A stretch of 13,596 nt of DNA, from assembly GCA_030523505.1 (NCBI GenBank), contig JAUNIK010000029.1, forward strand, positions 1 through 13,596. Direction: 5' to 3'. This DNA is from Prevotellaceae bacterium. Its GTDB lineage: Bacteria; Bacteroidota; Bacteroidia; Bacteroidales; Bacteroidaceae. Below are positions 5,851 through 13,408 of this stretch, piece after piece. The notes under the pieces were generated by a model. The model searched no databases and had not been told where the DNA came from. It worked only from the letters and a program-made list of their open reading frames with translations. The first letter of the stretch is position 1. The number at the start of each line of letters is the position of its first letter. The position numbers and the translations under genes were made by a program.

Positions 5851-7644
5851 ATGAACATGAGTATTAGTGAGAAACTTAAATCTCTTCGTGAGGTGATGCA
5901 GCGTGAACATCTTGCTGCTTTTATATTTCCAAGTACCGATCCCCACAACGGCGAATATGTGCCCGACCGATGGAAAGGACGTGAGTGGATAAGCGGATTC
6001 AATGGTTCGGCAGGCACTGCCGTAGTAACCATGACCAGTGCTGCCCTCTGGACCGACTCGCGCTATTTCATTGCTGCCGAGGAACAGTTGGCCGGTACGG
6101 AGTTCCAACTGATGAAACTGAAGATGGAGGGCACTCCAACCATCCCGCAGTGGCTCGGCAAGGAACTGGCCGACTCACGCTCAAAGGAAGTGGGCCTCGA
6201 CGGAATGACCAACGCCTGTTCGGAGGTGGAGGCACTCATTGCCGACCTTCGTGCTGAGGGAGGACTGACACTCCGCACCAATCTCGACCCATTGAACGAG
6301 ATATGGAAAGACCGTCCGACAGTGCCATTGAACAAGGTGGAGATACATCCGCTTGAATATGCTGGCGAACCAGCACAGGAGAAACTGCAGCGAATCCGCA
6401 AGGCCCTCCGCGGTCAGCACGCCGACGGAATGCTCATCGCCGCGCTGGATGATATAGCCTGGACCCTGAACCTTAGAGGCAGTGATGTGCATTGCAATCC
6501 GGTGTTTGTGAGTTATCTCCTCATCTCGACAGCCAAGGCAACGCTCTTTGTCGATTCACGCAAGTTGACAGCCGAGGTGGAAGTATATCTCCACGGTATT
6601 GGTGTCGATGTGCGCGAATACGGTGAGGTGGTATCGGCATTGGCTCATTATCCTGATTATAATATCCTCTTGGATGCCGACGAGATAAACTACACCCTTG
6701 CAAAAGCAATGAAATGTCCACAGGTGCTTAGGGGCAAGTCGCCGGTGCCTGTGATGAAAAGCGTGAAGAACGAGGCTGAGATCCGTGGCTTTCGGCAAGC
6801 GATGCTGAAGGACGGCGTGGCAATGGTGAAATTCCTCCATTGGCTTGTCCCAGCAGTGCGTAAGGGTGGTGAGACAGAAATCTCCGTTGACCGAAAACTC
6901 ACATCCCTCCGTGCCGAGCAACCACTGTTCCGCGATATCTCGTTCGACACCATCGCCGGATATCAGGAGCATGGCGCCATCGTGCATTATGAGGCGACAC
7001 CAGAGACCGATGTTGAACTGAAACCAGAAGGATTGCTGCTTCTCGACAGTGGAGCGCAGTATGTGGACGGTACTACCGACATCACCCGCACCATAGCCCT
7101 CGGTCCTTTGACCGAAGAGCAGAAGCGTGTCTATACCCTTGTGCTGAAAGGCCATATAAAACTCGAACTGGCGAAGTTCCCTGACGGAGCAGCCGGTACG
7201 CAGATTGATGCACTGGCGAGAGAGTGCCTTTGGCGCGAAGGCTTGAACTATCTCCATGGTACAGGTCATGGCGTGGGTTCTTATCTGAATGTTCACGAGG
7301 GTCCTCATCAGATTCGTATGGAATGGAAACCGACACCGTTGAGAGCCGGCATGACCGTCACCGATGAACCGGGAATATATCTCGAAGGCCGTTTCGGTGT
7401 GAGGATAGAGAACACACTGCTCATTAAGAATTATATGGAAAGTGAGTTCGGGCGTTTCCTCCAGATGGAACCACTCACACTGTGTCCTATCGATACCACC
7501 CCGATTCTCCGACATCTCCTCTCCGATGAGGAACAGATATGGCTCGACAGATATCACGAAATAGTGTATGAGAAGATTTCGCCATTCCTCGCTCAGGAAG
7601 AGAAAGAATGGCTCCGCGAAGCAACTAAGCCGATTTTCGAGTAG
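5851..7644 (+). CDS. Xaa-Pro aminopeptidase (aminopeptidase P, M24B, long form)
   Basis: Metallopeptidase that releases an N-terminal residue preceding proline. The protein is 597 residues, matching the three-domain long form typified by eukaryotic XPNPEP1 rather than the shorter E. coli PepP. Two creatinase-N-like domains occupy about 1-135 and 155-310, the pita-bread catalytic domain about 312-530, and a short C-terminal domain about 535-597. Metal ligands are visible: Asp399 and Asp410 in LLDSGAQYVDGTTDITRT, His473 in HGTGHGVGSYLNVHEGP, Glu506 in VTDEPGIY, and Glu520 in GVRIENTLL. Their spacing equals that of the human enzyme. No signal peptide is present, so it is cytoplasmic and probably acts in peptide turnover. 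The ATG at 5851 is used; a second ATG two codons in is equally possible. Promoter upstream and terminator downstream indicate a single-gene transcript. Confidence 0.93.
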   Translation: MNMSISEKLKSLREVMQREHLAAFIFPSTDPHNGEYVPDRWKGREWISGFNGSAGTAVVTMTSAALWTDSRYFIAAEEQLAGTEFQLMKLKMEGTPTIPQWLGKELADSRSKEVGLDGMTNACSEVEALIADLRAEGGLTLRTNLDPLNEIWKDRPTVPLNKVEIHPLEYAGEPAQEKLQRIRKALRGQHADGMLIAALDDIAWTLNLRGSDVHCNPVFVSYLLISTAKATLFVDSRKLTAEVEVYLHGIGVDVREYGEVVSALAHYPDYNILLDADEINYTLAKAMKCPQVLRGKSPVPVMKSVKNEAEIRGFRQAMLKDGVAMVKFLHWLVPAVRKGGETEISVDRKLTSLRAEQPLFRDISFDTIAGYQEHGAIVHYEATPETDVELKPEGLLLLDSGAQYVDGTTDITRTIALGPLTEEQKRVYTLVLKGHIKLELAKFPDGAAGTQIDALARECLWREGLNYLHGTGHGVGSYLNVHEGPHQIRMEWKPTPLRAGMTVTDEPGIYLEGRFGVRIENTLLIKNYMESEFGRFLQMEPLTLCPIDTTPILRHLLSDEEQIWLDRYHEIVYEKISPFLAQEEKEWLREATKPIFE

Positions 7645-7657
7645 AACGGACTGATTA

Positions 7658-7717
7658 ATAAATGTGATTGCTTTTTCCCCAGATAGGGGAGAGTAATCGC
7701 ATTTATGTTTCGTTTTT
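7658..7717 (+). terminator. Terminator of the aminopeptidase P gene
   Basis: Starting 13 bases after the stop, a 14-bp stem (7658-7671 with 7693-7706, two G-U pairs) is topped by a CCCC/GGGG stem. It is followed by GTTTCGTTTTTG, an imperfect U-tract. Confidence 0.65.
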
Positions 7718-7804
7718 GTTTTGAACTGCTTTTGTTTCAAAATCTACCGACTGCCATTCCGAAACTTTTGCACTGTCATTACGAAAGTTATTCGTTATTG
7801 CATG

Positions 7805-7828
7805 TGCACAATTTAGTTAATTTGTGCA
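7805..7828. promoter_or_regulatory. Candidate operator, TGCACAA-N10-TTGTGCA dyad
   Basis: A 24-bp imperfect palindrome in which 20 of 24 positions are symmetric, with perfect 7-bp outer arms. Its centre is about 128 bases before the predicted dcuB transcript start and contains TTTAGTTAA (7812-7820). The dyad is seen directly; regulator binding is inferred. Confidence 0.4.
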
Positions 7829-7870
7829 AAAATGACGATTTGAGTTTACATATTGCTAGTATAAGTATGC

Positions 7871-7886
7871 AATTTTAGTTAAAATT
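7871..7886. promoter_or_regulatory. Candidate operator, AATTTT-N4-AAAATT dyad
   Basis: A 16-bp palindrome with perfect 6-bp arms that contains the same 9-mer TTTAGTTAA (7874-7882) as the upstream dyad, 62 bases away. Its centre lies about 66 bases upstream of the predicted transcript start, a usual place for an activator. A/T-rich palindromes can arise by chance, so confidence is low. Confidence 0.35.
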
Positions 7887-7930
7887 CGTAAAAATATGGA
7901 GATATATTACTTATTTTCATTCATAGTTAC

Positions 7931-7938
7931 TAACTTTG
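7931..7938 (+). promoter_or_regulatory. -7 element of the dcuB promoter
   Basis: TAACTTTG is a full match to TAnnTTTG and lies 37 bases before the dcuB ATG. No clear -33 TTTG is seen at the usual spacing, which fits a promoter needing an activator. Confidence 0.6.
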
Positions 7939-7975
7939 CACCCGTCAAAACGAAATCGTAAAACCTAATCTACTA

Positions 7976-9319
7976 ATGGTAACTACATTAATCTTTGTAC
8001 AATTACTACTTGTACTCACTCTCATTTTCGTTGGTGCACGTGTTGGTGGTATTGGTCTTGGTATCACCGGTATGCTGGGTGTGTTCATCCTTGTTTATGG
8101 TTTCGGCCTCCAGCCGGGCAAGTTGCCTATCGATGTAATGCTCATCATTGTGTCGGTAATCACAGCGGCTGCTTCACTGCAGGCAGCAGGCGGTTTGGAT
8201 TATCTCGTTGGTGTGGCAGCACGATTCCTCCGTCGCCATCCTGACCACATTACTTATTATGGTCCTCTCACATGCTGGCTCTTCTGTATTGTTGCAGGAA
8301 CAGCCCACACATGTTATTCACTCCTTCCTATCATCGCCGAGATTGCCAAGAACAATAAGGTGCGCCCAGAGCGTCCTTTAAGTGTTTCGGTCATTGCCGC
8401 TTCATTGGGTATCACCGGTAGTCCTGTATCGGCAGCCACAGCAGCAATCATCTCTACCGACCTGCTCGGTGGTCGTGGCATCGAGTTGAAGGATATCCTC
8501 ATTGTATGTATCCCTGCATCAATCATCTCAATCATCGCTGCTGCATTCGTGCAGAACAAGATTGGTAAGGAGTTGGAGCAGGATCCAATCTATCAGAAGC
8601 GCCTCGCCGAAGGTCTTGTAAACACTACAACAACCGAGGAGCAGAGAATGACACCAGAGAAGGAGAAATATGCACGCCGCTCGGTATTCGCATTCCTCTT
8701 CGGTGTGTTCCTTGTAATCCTGTTCGGTTCGGTACCATCACTCCGTCCATCGTTCGAGATGGCTGACGGCACAATCAAGCAGGTATCGATGTCAGAGACA
8801 ATTGAGATGGTCATGATGTCGGCAGCAGCATTCATCCTCCTCTTGGGTAAAGCCAATGTGAAGGCTGCAGCATCGGGAAGTGTGTTCGGCGCAGGAATGA
8901 ACGCTATGGTAAGTATCTTCGGTATTGCGTGGATGGGCGACACATATTTCAGTGGTCATCTTGACTTCTTCTCGGCGCATATCTCAACCATCGTAACCCA
9001 GATGCCAATGCTCTTCGCCGTAGCATTGTTCTTCATGTCAATAATGCTCTTCTCGCAGGCAGCCACAGTGCGCACCCTCTATCCGCTCGGTGTGGCACTC
9101 GGCATCAACCCAATGCTCCTCATTGCTATGTTCCCTGCCTGCAACGGTTACTTCTTCCTGCCAAACTATCCTACTGAGGTGGCAGCGTTGAATTTCGATG
9201 ATACAGGAACAACACGAGTTGGTAAGTATGTTATCAACCACTCATTCCAGGCATCCGGCTTCATCACTACTATCGTTTCAATAGCCGTTGGATACCTCAT
9301 TGTATTGCTACTCTACTAA
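7976..9319 (+). CDS. dcuB: Anaerobic C4-dicarboxylate antiporter, DcuA/DcuB family
   Basis: Inner-membrane carrier exchanging aspartate, fumarate or malate for succinate. The protein is 447 residues, against 446 for E. coli DcuB, and is highly hydrophobic with ten or more membrane segments. Family-typical stretches: GARVGGIGLGI (20-30), LQPGKLPIDVMLII (45-58), AASLQAAGGLDYL (65-77), GTAHTCYSLLPII (108-120), RPERPLSVS (130-138), GSPVSAATAAI (148-158), GIAWMGDTYF, and a C-terminal VGKYVINHSFQ. A polar, probably cytoplasmic loop spans about 193-235. DcuA and DcuB cannot be told apart reliably by eye; the asparaginase and aspartase neighbours suggest aspartate/succinate exchange, the role E. coli links to the aspA-dcuA pair. 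It is the first gene of the cluster, with its own promoter, 147 bases before ansB. Confidence 0.92.
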   Translation: MVTTLIFVQLLLVLTLIFVGARVGGIGLGITGMLGVFILVYGFGLQPGKLPIDVMLIIVSVITAAASLQAAGGLDYLVGVAARFLRRHPDHITYYGPLTCWLFCIVAGTAHTCYSLLPIIAEIAKNNKVRPERPLSVSVIAASLGITGSPVSAATAAIISTDLLGGRGIELKDILIVCIPASIISIIAAAFVQNKIGKELEQDPIYQKRLAEGLVNTTTTEEQRMTPEKEKYARRSVFAFLFGVFLVILFGSVPSLRPSFEMADGTIKQVSMSETIEMVMMSAAAFILLLGKANVKAAASGSVFGAGMNAMVSIFGIAWMGDTYFSGHLDFFSAHISTIVTQMPMLFAVALFFMSIMLFSQAATVRTLYPLGVALGINPMLLIAMFPACNGYFFLPNYPTEVAALNFDDTGTTRVGKYVINHSFQASGFITTIVSIAVGYLIVLLLY

Positions 9320-9332
9320 AACAAATATTGAG

Positions 9333-9407
9333 TATTAGACAGAATGACATAATGCCAGAAACACCCTGGCAAAAGGGAATGTCTTCATTATGTCATTATG
9401 CCTAATA
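9333..9407. repeat. 75-bp inverted-repeat element with TCATTATG units
   Basis: Arms 9333-9354 and 9386-9407 are inverted repeats matching at 20 of 22 positions. The right arm contains two perfect tandem copies of the 8-mer TCATTATG (9385-9392, 9393-9400), and the left arm contains two related copies in reverse. A nested GCCAG/CTGGC stem (9354-9370) lies between. No U-tract follows, so it is not a standard terminator. Its plan resembles the AATTAGAG elements elsewhere in the window but its sequence is different. Confidence 0.7.
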
Positions 9408-9466
9408 TATTAATAAGGTATATTTTAACTACTAAATAAATTTATTAACTATTAAAACAATTTGTT

Positions 9467-10519
9467 ATGAAAAAGAATCGTGTAATAATGCTGATTGTAT
9501 TGGCATTAGTAATGACATTGTCTGTTGCTGCAAAGCCAAAAGTTAGAATCCTTGCTACTGGTGGTACTATCGCTGGTGTTGCTGCAAGCTCTACATCAAC
9601 AGCTTACACAGCTGGTCAGGCTACTATCGAGACACTCATCGCTGCTGTTCCTGAAATCAAGGAACTTGCAGAGATCTCAGGCGAGCAGGTATGCTCAATC
9701 GGTTCACAGGATATGAACGATGAGGTATGGCTCAAACTCGCAAAGCGTATCAACCAGCTCCTCAACGAGGAGGGTTACGATGGTGTCCTCATCACTCACG
9801 GAACTGACACTATGGAGGAGACAGCTTACTTCCTCAACCTCACTGTACACTCAGACAAGCCAGTAGTGCTCGTAGGTGCTATGCGTTCTTCATCAGCTAT
9901 CTCTGCTGACGGTCCTGCAAACCTCTACAACGGTGTTGCTGCTTGCGCTGATCCAGATTCAAAGGGTCACGGTGTAATGTGCTGTATGAACAATCAGCTC
10001 ATCGACGCTAAGGATGTTATCAAGCGTCACACTACTGACTGCGCTACATTCGCTGGTGGTACATTCGGTTCAATCGGTTATGTTTACGGTAGCAAGGCTT
10101 ACTACTATCGTCAGGTTACAGCACGCAACACTGTCAACTCAGTATTCGATGTAACAAACGTAACAAAGCTCCCACAGGTAGGTATCGTTTATGGTTACGC
10201 TAACTGCTCTCCACTCCCATTCAAGGCATTCATGGACGCTAAGTTCGATGGTATCGTTCTCGCTGGTGTAGGCGACGGTAACTTCTACAAGGACGTATTC
10301 CCATATGCTGAGCAGGCTGTTAAGGACGGCATCATCGTTGTTCGTTCTTCACGTTGCCCAACAGGTCCTACATGTCTTAACGGTGAGGTTGACGACGACA
10401 AGTATCACTTCTGTGCTTCTTTGAACCTCAACCCACAGAAGTCGCGCATCCTCTTGATGCTCGCTTTGACAAGAACTCACGACTGGCAGGAGATTCAGAA
10501 ATTCTTCCAGGAATACTAA
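9467..10519 (+). CDS. ansB: Type II (periplasmic) L-asparaginase
   Basis: Hydrolyses asparagine to aspartate and ammonia. The protein is 350 residues. The signal peptide MKKNRVIMLIVLALVMTLSVAA (1-22) indicates periplasmic location and the high-affinity type II class. All catalytic residues are visible: nucleophile Thr34 in LATGGTIAG, Tyr47 in the flexible loop STSTAYTAGQ, Ser80 in GSQDMND, Thr113-Asp114 in ITHGTDTMEETAYFL, and Lys186 in AKDVIKRHTTD, equivalent to E. coli Thr12, Tyr25, Ser58, Thr89-Asp90 and Lys162. VGAMRSSSAISADGPANLYN is also typical. The ATG follows an A/T-rich leader without Shine-Dalgarno sequence. No perfect TAnnTTTG is found in the gap after dcuB (TATATTTT at 9419-9426 is one base off), so read-through from dcuB is likely. 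Aspartate produced here is a natural substrate for the Dcu carrier next door. Some glutaminase side activity is possible. Confidence 0.95.
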   Translation: MKKNRVIMLIVLALVMTLSVAAKPKVRILATGGTIAGVAASSTSTAYTAGQATIETLIAAVPEIKELAEISGEQVCSIGSQDMNDEVWLKLAKRINQLLNEEGYDGVLITHGTDTMEETAYFLNLTVHSDKPVVLVGAMRSSSAISADGPANLYNGVAACADPDSKGHGVMCCMNNQLIDAKDVIKRHTTDCATFAGGTFGSIGYVYGSKAYYYRQVTARNTVNSVFDVTNVTKLPQVGIVYGYANCSPLPFKAFMDAKFDGIVLAGVGDGNFYKDVFPYAEQAVKDGIIVVRSSRCPTGPTCLNGEVDDDKYHFCASLNLNPQKSRILLMLALTRTHDWQEIQKFFQEY

Positions 10520-10555
10520 CTCCCGGACATTCTACTTAATAAATTTCTAATCACC

Positions 10556-10584
10556 GTGTGGGGGAGATTTCCTTTCCCCCACAC
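10556..10584 (+). other. Stable intercistronic hairpin between ansB and the porin gene
   Basis: GTGTGGGGGA (10556-10565) and TCCCCCACAC (10575-10584) form a perfect 10-bp stem with a 9-base loop, 36 bases after the ansB stop. A-rich sequence, not a U-tract, follows, so it is more likely an mRNA-protecting or processing hairpin that sets relative expression within the operon than a terminator. Confidence 0.55.
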
Positions 10585-10607
10585 ACTTAACAAACTATCT
10601 ACTAAAA

Positions 10608-11798
10608 ATGAAAAAGCTTTTAATTGCTGCAATGCTTCTTGGCTCTACATGTGCATTTGCTGAGAGCGAGGGTGGTAACGTAACCGCTAATGCAAGCGAA
10701 AACAATAACTATCAGTCATTGGCAGAGCGTATCGGTGGTCTTGAGAAGAAGACCGACGCTTTCAATGTTTACTTCAACTATGCTGCTGCTTTCCGCGCTG
10801 AGAAGGGTGGTAACTGCTTCGACGGCAACGAAGGTTCAGAGTTCGGCACTGGTTTCTACAACAAGCAGCTCCGTCTCGAAATCAAGGGTAACCTCACCGA
10901 TAAGTTCTACTATCGTCTGCGTCATCGTATGAACAAGGCTAACGATGCAAAGAACGATAACTTCGCAAAGGCTACCGATATCATGATGGTAGGCTATCGC
11001 CCTTCTGACAAGTTTGCTCTCCAGGTAGGTAAGATGTGTCAGATCTGGGGTGGCTTCGAGTTCGACGAGAACCCAATGAGCATCTACCAGTACTCAGACA
11101 TGGTTGAGAACATGGATAACTTCCAGGCTGGTGCTGTTGCTTCTTGGACACCAGTTCCAGAGCAGGAGATTGCTGTCGAGGTTTCAAATGCCAACAACTT
11201 CAGTTTCGAGGGCCAGTACTCTTGGGCTGCTGCTGATCAGACTATCGAGCGCACAAAGCACCCTCTTACCTATATCCTCAACTGGAATGGCAACTTCTTC
11301 AACGGTCTTCTCTCAACACGTTGGGCTGTAGGTTATCAGACACAGGCTAAGAGCAACAAGTCTGTAATGGTTACTCTCGGTCAGAAGCTCACTTTGAAGA
11401 ACTTCGACTGGTATGTTGACTACATGGGTTCATTCGATGATATCGACCGTCTTGGCATCGTTGCTGGTGAGGCTGGTATTTATAATAATGTGAAGTACAA
11501 CTCATTCATCTCAAAGGCACAGTATCGTTTCTCTCCAAAGTGGAACGTATTCGTTAAGGGTATGTACGAGACAGCAAGTGCTCCAGATGCTAAGGCATTG
11601 AAGAACTACCGCACATCGCTCGGTTACTTCGCTGGTCTCGAGTTCTATCCTGACAAGAGCCAGGACCTCCGTTTCTCTCTTACATATCAGGGTCGTCACT
11701 TCTCTTACAAGGACGAAGCAAAGGCTGAGTATGGTTTCAAGGACTACGACAATACTCGCATCGAGCTCGGCTTCATGTACCGCATCAAGTGCTTCTAA
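10608..11798 (+). CDS. Outer-membrane beta-barrel porin (phosphate-selective porin O/P-like)
   Basis: The protein has 396 residues. A signal peptide MKKLLIAAMLLGSTCAFA (1-18) ends in an Ala-x-Ala site; Cys15 is not in a lipobox. A short Asn-rich, helical stretch (about 22-47, with YQSLAERIGGLEKKTDAF) precedes a long region of alternating polar and aromatic residues typical of outer-membrane strands: KQLRLEIKGNLTDKFYYRLRHRMN, FALQVGKM, WNVFVKGMYETAS, LRFSLTYQGRHF. The chain ends in IELGFMYRIKCF, and the terminal Phe fits the beta-barrel assembly signal. The layout resembles Bacteroidota OprO/OprP-like porins; substrate cannot be read from sequence. The gene is 88 bases after ansB and 162 before aspA on the same strand and shares their codon bias, so I infer it supplies outer-membrane entry or exit for amino acids or C4 acids of this pathway. 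It could instead be a general porin. Confidence 0.8.
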   Translation: MKKLLIAAMLLGSTCAFAESEGGNVTANASENNNYQSLAERIGGLEKKTDAFNVYFNYAAAFRAEKGGNCFDGNEGSEFGTGFYNKQLRLEIKGNLTDKFYYRLRHRMNKANDAKNDNFAKATDIMMVGYRPSDKFALQVGKMCQIWGGFEFDENPMSIYQYSDMVENMDNFQAGAVASWTPVPEQEIAVEVSNANNFSFEGQYSWAAADQTIERTKHPLTYILNWNGNFFNGLLSTRWAVGYQTQAKSNKSVMVTLGQKLTLKNFDWYVDYMGSFDDIDRLGIVAGEAGIYNNVKYNSFISKAQYRFSPKWNVFVKGMYETASAPDAKALKNYRTSLGYFAGLEFYPDKSQDLRFSLTYQGRHFSYKDEAKAEYGFKDYDNTRIELGFMYRIKCF

Positions 11799-11806
11799 GA
11801 AAACAG

Positions 11807-11930
11807 TCAAGAATTAGAGAATTAGAGAATTTCATCTTTACAGGCCTTTATACGTGTGATTTTGAATTCTCGAATTCTAAGAATTAATTCCACTTCAAAT
11901 GATGTAAGAGTTTAATTCTCTAATTCTAGA
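11807..11930. repeat. 124-bp inverted-repeat element with AATTAGAG units (copy 2)
   Basis: Bases 11807-11832 are identical to the 26-bp arm at 1032-1057. The opposite arm is degenerate: AATTCTCTAATTCT within 11913-11930 matches the complement of the repeat units. Extra AATTCT units lie between (about 11865-11890), while the rest of the interior differs from copy 1. It begins nine bases after the porin stop and fills most of the gap before aspA. The same arm in two unrelated intergenic regions shows a dispersed repeat family. Confidence 0.75.
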
Positions 11931-11960
11931 TTAAAATAACTAATAAAAAACAAAACAACA

Positions 11961-13361
11961 ATGGAAGAGACAAAATTCCGCGTAGAATCTGACCTCCTCG
12001 GCGAGCTCCAGATTCCAGAAAACGCTTACTACGGTGTACAGACACAGCGTGGTATCAACAACTATAAGATTTCAAACCTCCACATGTACGATTTCCCTGA
12101 CTACATCGTAGCTTTCGCTTACATGAAGCTCGCTGCAGTTGAGGCTAACCACGAACTTGGCGTTATCAACGACGAGATCTATGCTGGTATCGCACAGGCT
12201 TGCCGCGAGATCATCGACGGTAAGATGCACGACCAGTTCCCTGTTGATATGATGCAGGGTGGTGCAGGTACATCTGTAAATATGAACGCTAACGAGGTTA
12301 TCGCTAACCGTGCCCTCGAGATCATGGGTCACAAGCGTGGCGAGTATCAGTTCTGCTCACCTAACGACCATGTGAACTGTGCACAGTCAACAAACGATGC
12401 TTATCCATCAGCATTCCGCTATGCATTCTGCCGCATGAACAAGAAGCTCGTTGCTGCTCTCGAGGAGCTCATCGCTGCTTTCCGTGCTAAGGGCGACGAG
12501 TTTGCTGATTGCATCAAGATGGGTCGTACACAGTTGCAGGACGCAGTGCCAATGACCTCAGGTCAGGAGTTCCACGCTTTCGCAAGCAACCTTCACGAGG
12601 AGGTGGCAAGTCTCAATCACACAGCAGGTCTTCTCTATGAAATCAATATGGGTGGTACAGCCATCGGTACTGGTTTGAACGCTGTTGAGGGTTATGCAGA
12701 ACTCTGCACAAAGAAACTCTGTGAGTTGACAGGCGAACCATTCAAGTTGGCTGAGGACCTTGTTGAGGCTACCCCAGATACTGGTGCTTATGTTAGCTAT
12801 CACGCTTCAATCAAGCGTCTTGCTGTTAAGCTTTCAAAGATCTGCAACGACCTCCGTCTCATGGCTTCTGGTCCTCGTTGCGGTCTCAACGAAATCAACC
12901 TCCCTCCAATGGCTCCTGGTTCATCAATCATGCCAGGTAAGGTAAACCCAGTTATTCCAGAGGTAACAAACCAGGTTTGCTTCAAGGTTATCGGTAACGA
13001 CACTGCAGTATGCTTCGCAGCAGAGGCTGGTCAGTTGCAGCTCAATGTAATGGAACCAGTAATCGTTGAGTGCGTACTTGAGTCAATCACATGGATGATC
13101 AACGCAATGAACACTCTCCGCGAGAAGTGTATCGTTGGCATCACTGTAAACAAGGAGCGCAACGAGCAGACTGTAAAGAACTCTATCGGTATCGTTACTG
13201 CCCTCAACCCAATCATCGGCTACAAGCAGTCAACAAAGATTGCAAAGGAAGCCCTCGAGACAGGTCGCGGTGTCTATGAGCTCGTACTCGAGCACGGTCT
13301 CCTCACCAAGGAGCAGCTCGACAGTGCTCTCGACCCAGAGAACATGCTCGCATCACACTAA
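11961..13361 (+). CDS. aspA: Aspartate ammonia-lyase (aspartase)
   Basis: Converts L-aspartate to fumarate and ammonia in the cytoplasm, giving fumarate as electron acceptor for fumarate reductase. The protein is 466 residues, close to E. coli AspA (478). Aspartase/fumarase superfamily blocks are all present: GELQIPENAYYGVQTQRGINN (14-34), MQGGAGTSVNMNANE (98-112), NCAQSTNDAYPS (139-150), GRTQLQDAVPMTSGQEF (188-204), and the signature GSSIMPGKVNP (320-330), whose Ser321-Ser322 includes the catalytic base. GGAGTSVNMN instead of the fumarase-type GSGTQSNMN, and QDAVPMTSGQEF, mark aspartase rather than class II fumarase. The ATG follows an A-rich leader. No perfect promoter is seen in the repeat-filled gap upstream, so transcription may continue from the porin gene. 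A strong terminator follows. Confidence 0.95.
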   Translation: MEETKFRVESDLLGELQIPENAYYGVQTQRGINNYKISNLHMYDFPDYIVAFAYMKLAAVEANHELGVINDEIYAGIAQACREIIDGKMHDQFPVDMMQGGAGTSVNMNANEVIANRALEIMGHKRGEYQFCSPNDHVNCAQSTNDAYPSAFRYAFCRMNKKLVAALEELIAAFRAKGDEFADCIKMGRTQLQDAVPMTSGQEFHAFASNLHEEVASLNHTAGLLYEINMGGTAIGTGLNAVEGYAELCTKKLCELTGEPFKLAEDLVEATPDTGAYVSYHASIKRLAVKLSKICNDLRLMASGPRCGLNEINLPPMAPGSSIMPGKVNPVIPEVTNQVCFKVIGNDTAVCFAAEAGQLQLNVMEPVIVECVLESITWMINAMNTLREKCIVGITVNKERNEQTVKNSIGIVTALNPIIGYKQSTKIAKEALETGRGVYELVLEHGLLTKEQLDSALDPENMLASH

Positions 13362-13408
13362 GTCATAATGTTATTATTTGTATAGTCCGAATTTGCTACT
13401 TTTACATT

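Larger units (their letters stand above)
7718..7975 (+). other. Long regulatory region upstream of dcuB
   Basis: The 331 bases between the aminopeptidase and dcuB contain no convincing gene. After the terminator they hold two dyads sharing a 9-mer (7805-7828 and 7871-7886) and a -7 promoter element (7931-7938), then a short leader ending in ATCTACTAATG. The length and A/T-richness suit binding of one or more regulators controlling the Dcu/asparaginase cluster. Confidence 0.5.

Noticed and set aside
6556..7740. 394-codon minus-strand frame opposite the aminopeptidase
   Set aside because: It covers the catalytic M24 domain of the real gene and has no promoter or family resemblance.
9333..9407. 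Rho-independent terminator of dcuB
   Set aside because: The inverted repeat is long and A/T-rich and no U-tract follows it, so the terminator pattern is not met.
11961..13361. Class II fumarase as the identity of this gene
   Set aside because: GGAGTSVNMN and QDAVPMTSGQEF are the aspartase forms of the shared blocks, and the neighbours are asparaginase and Dcu.
7976..13361. A defence, phage or biosynthetic island
   Set aside because: All genes fall in common metabolic families with typical codon use; no integrase, nuclease, toxin or large enzyme is present.
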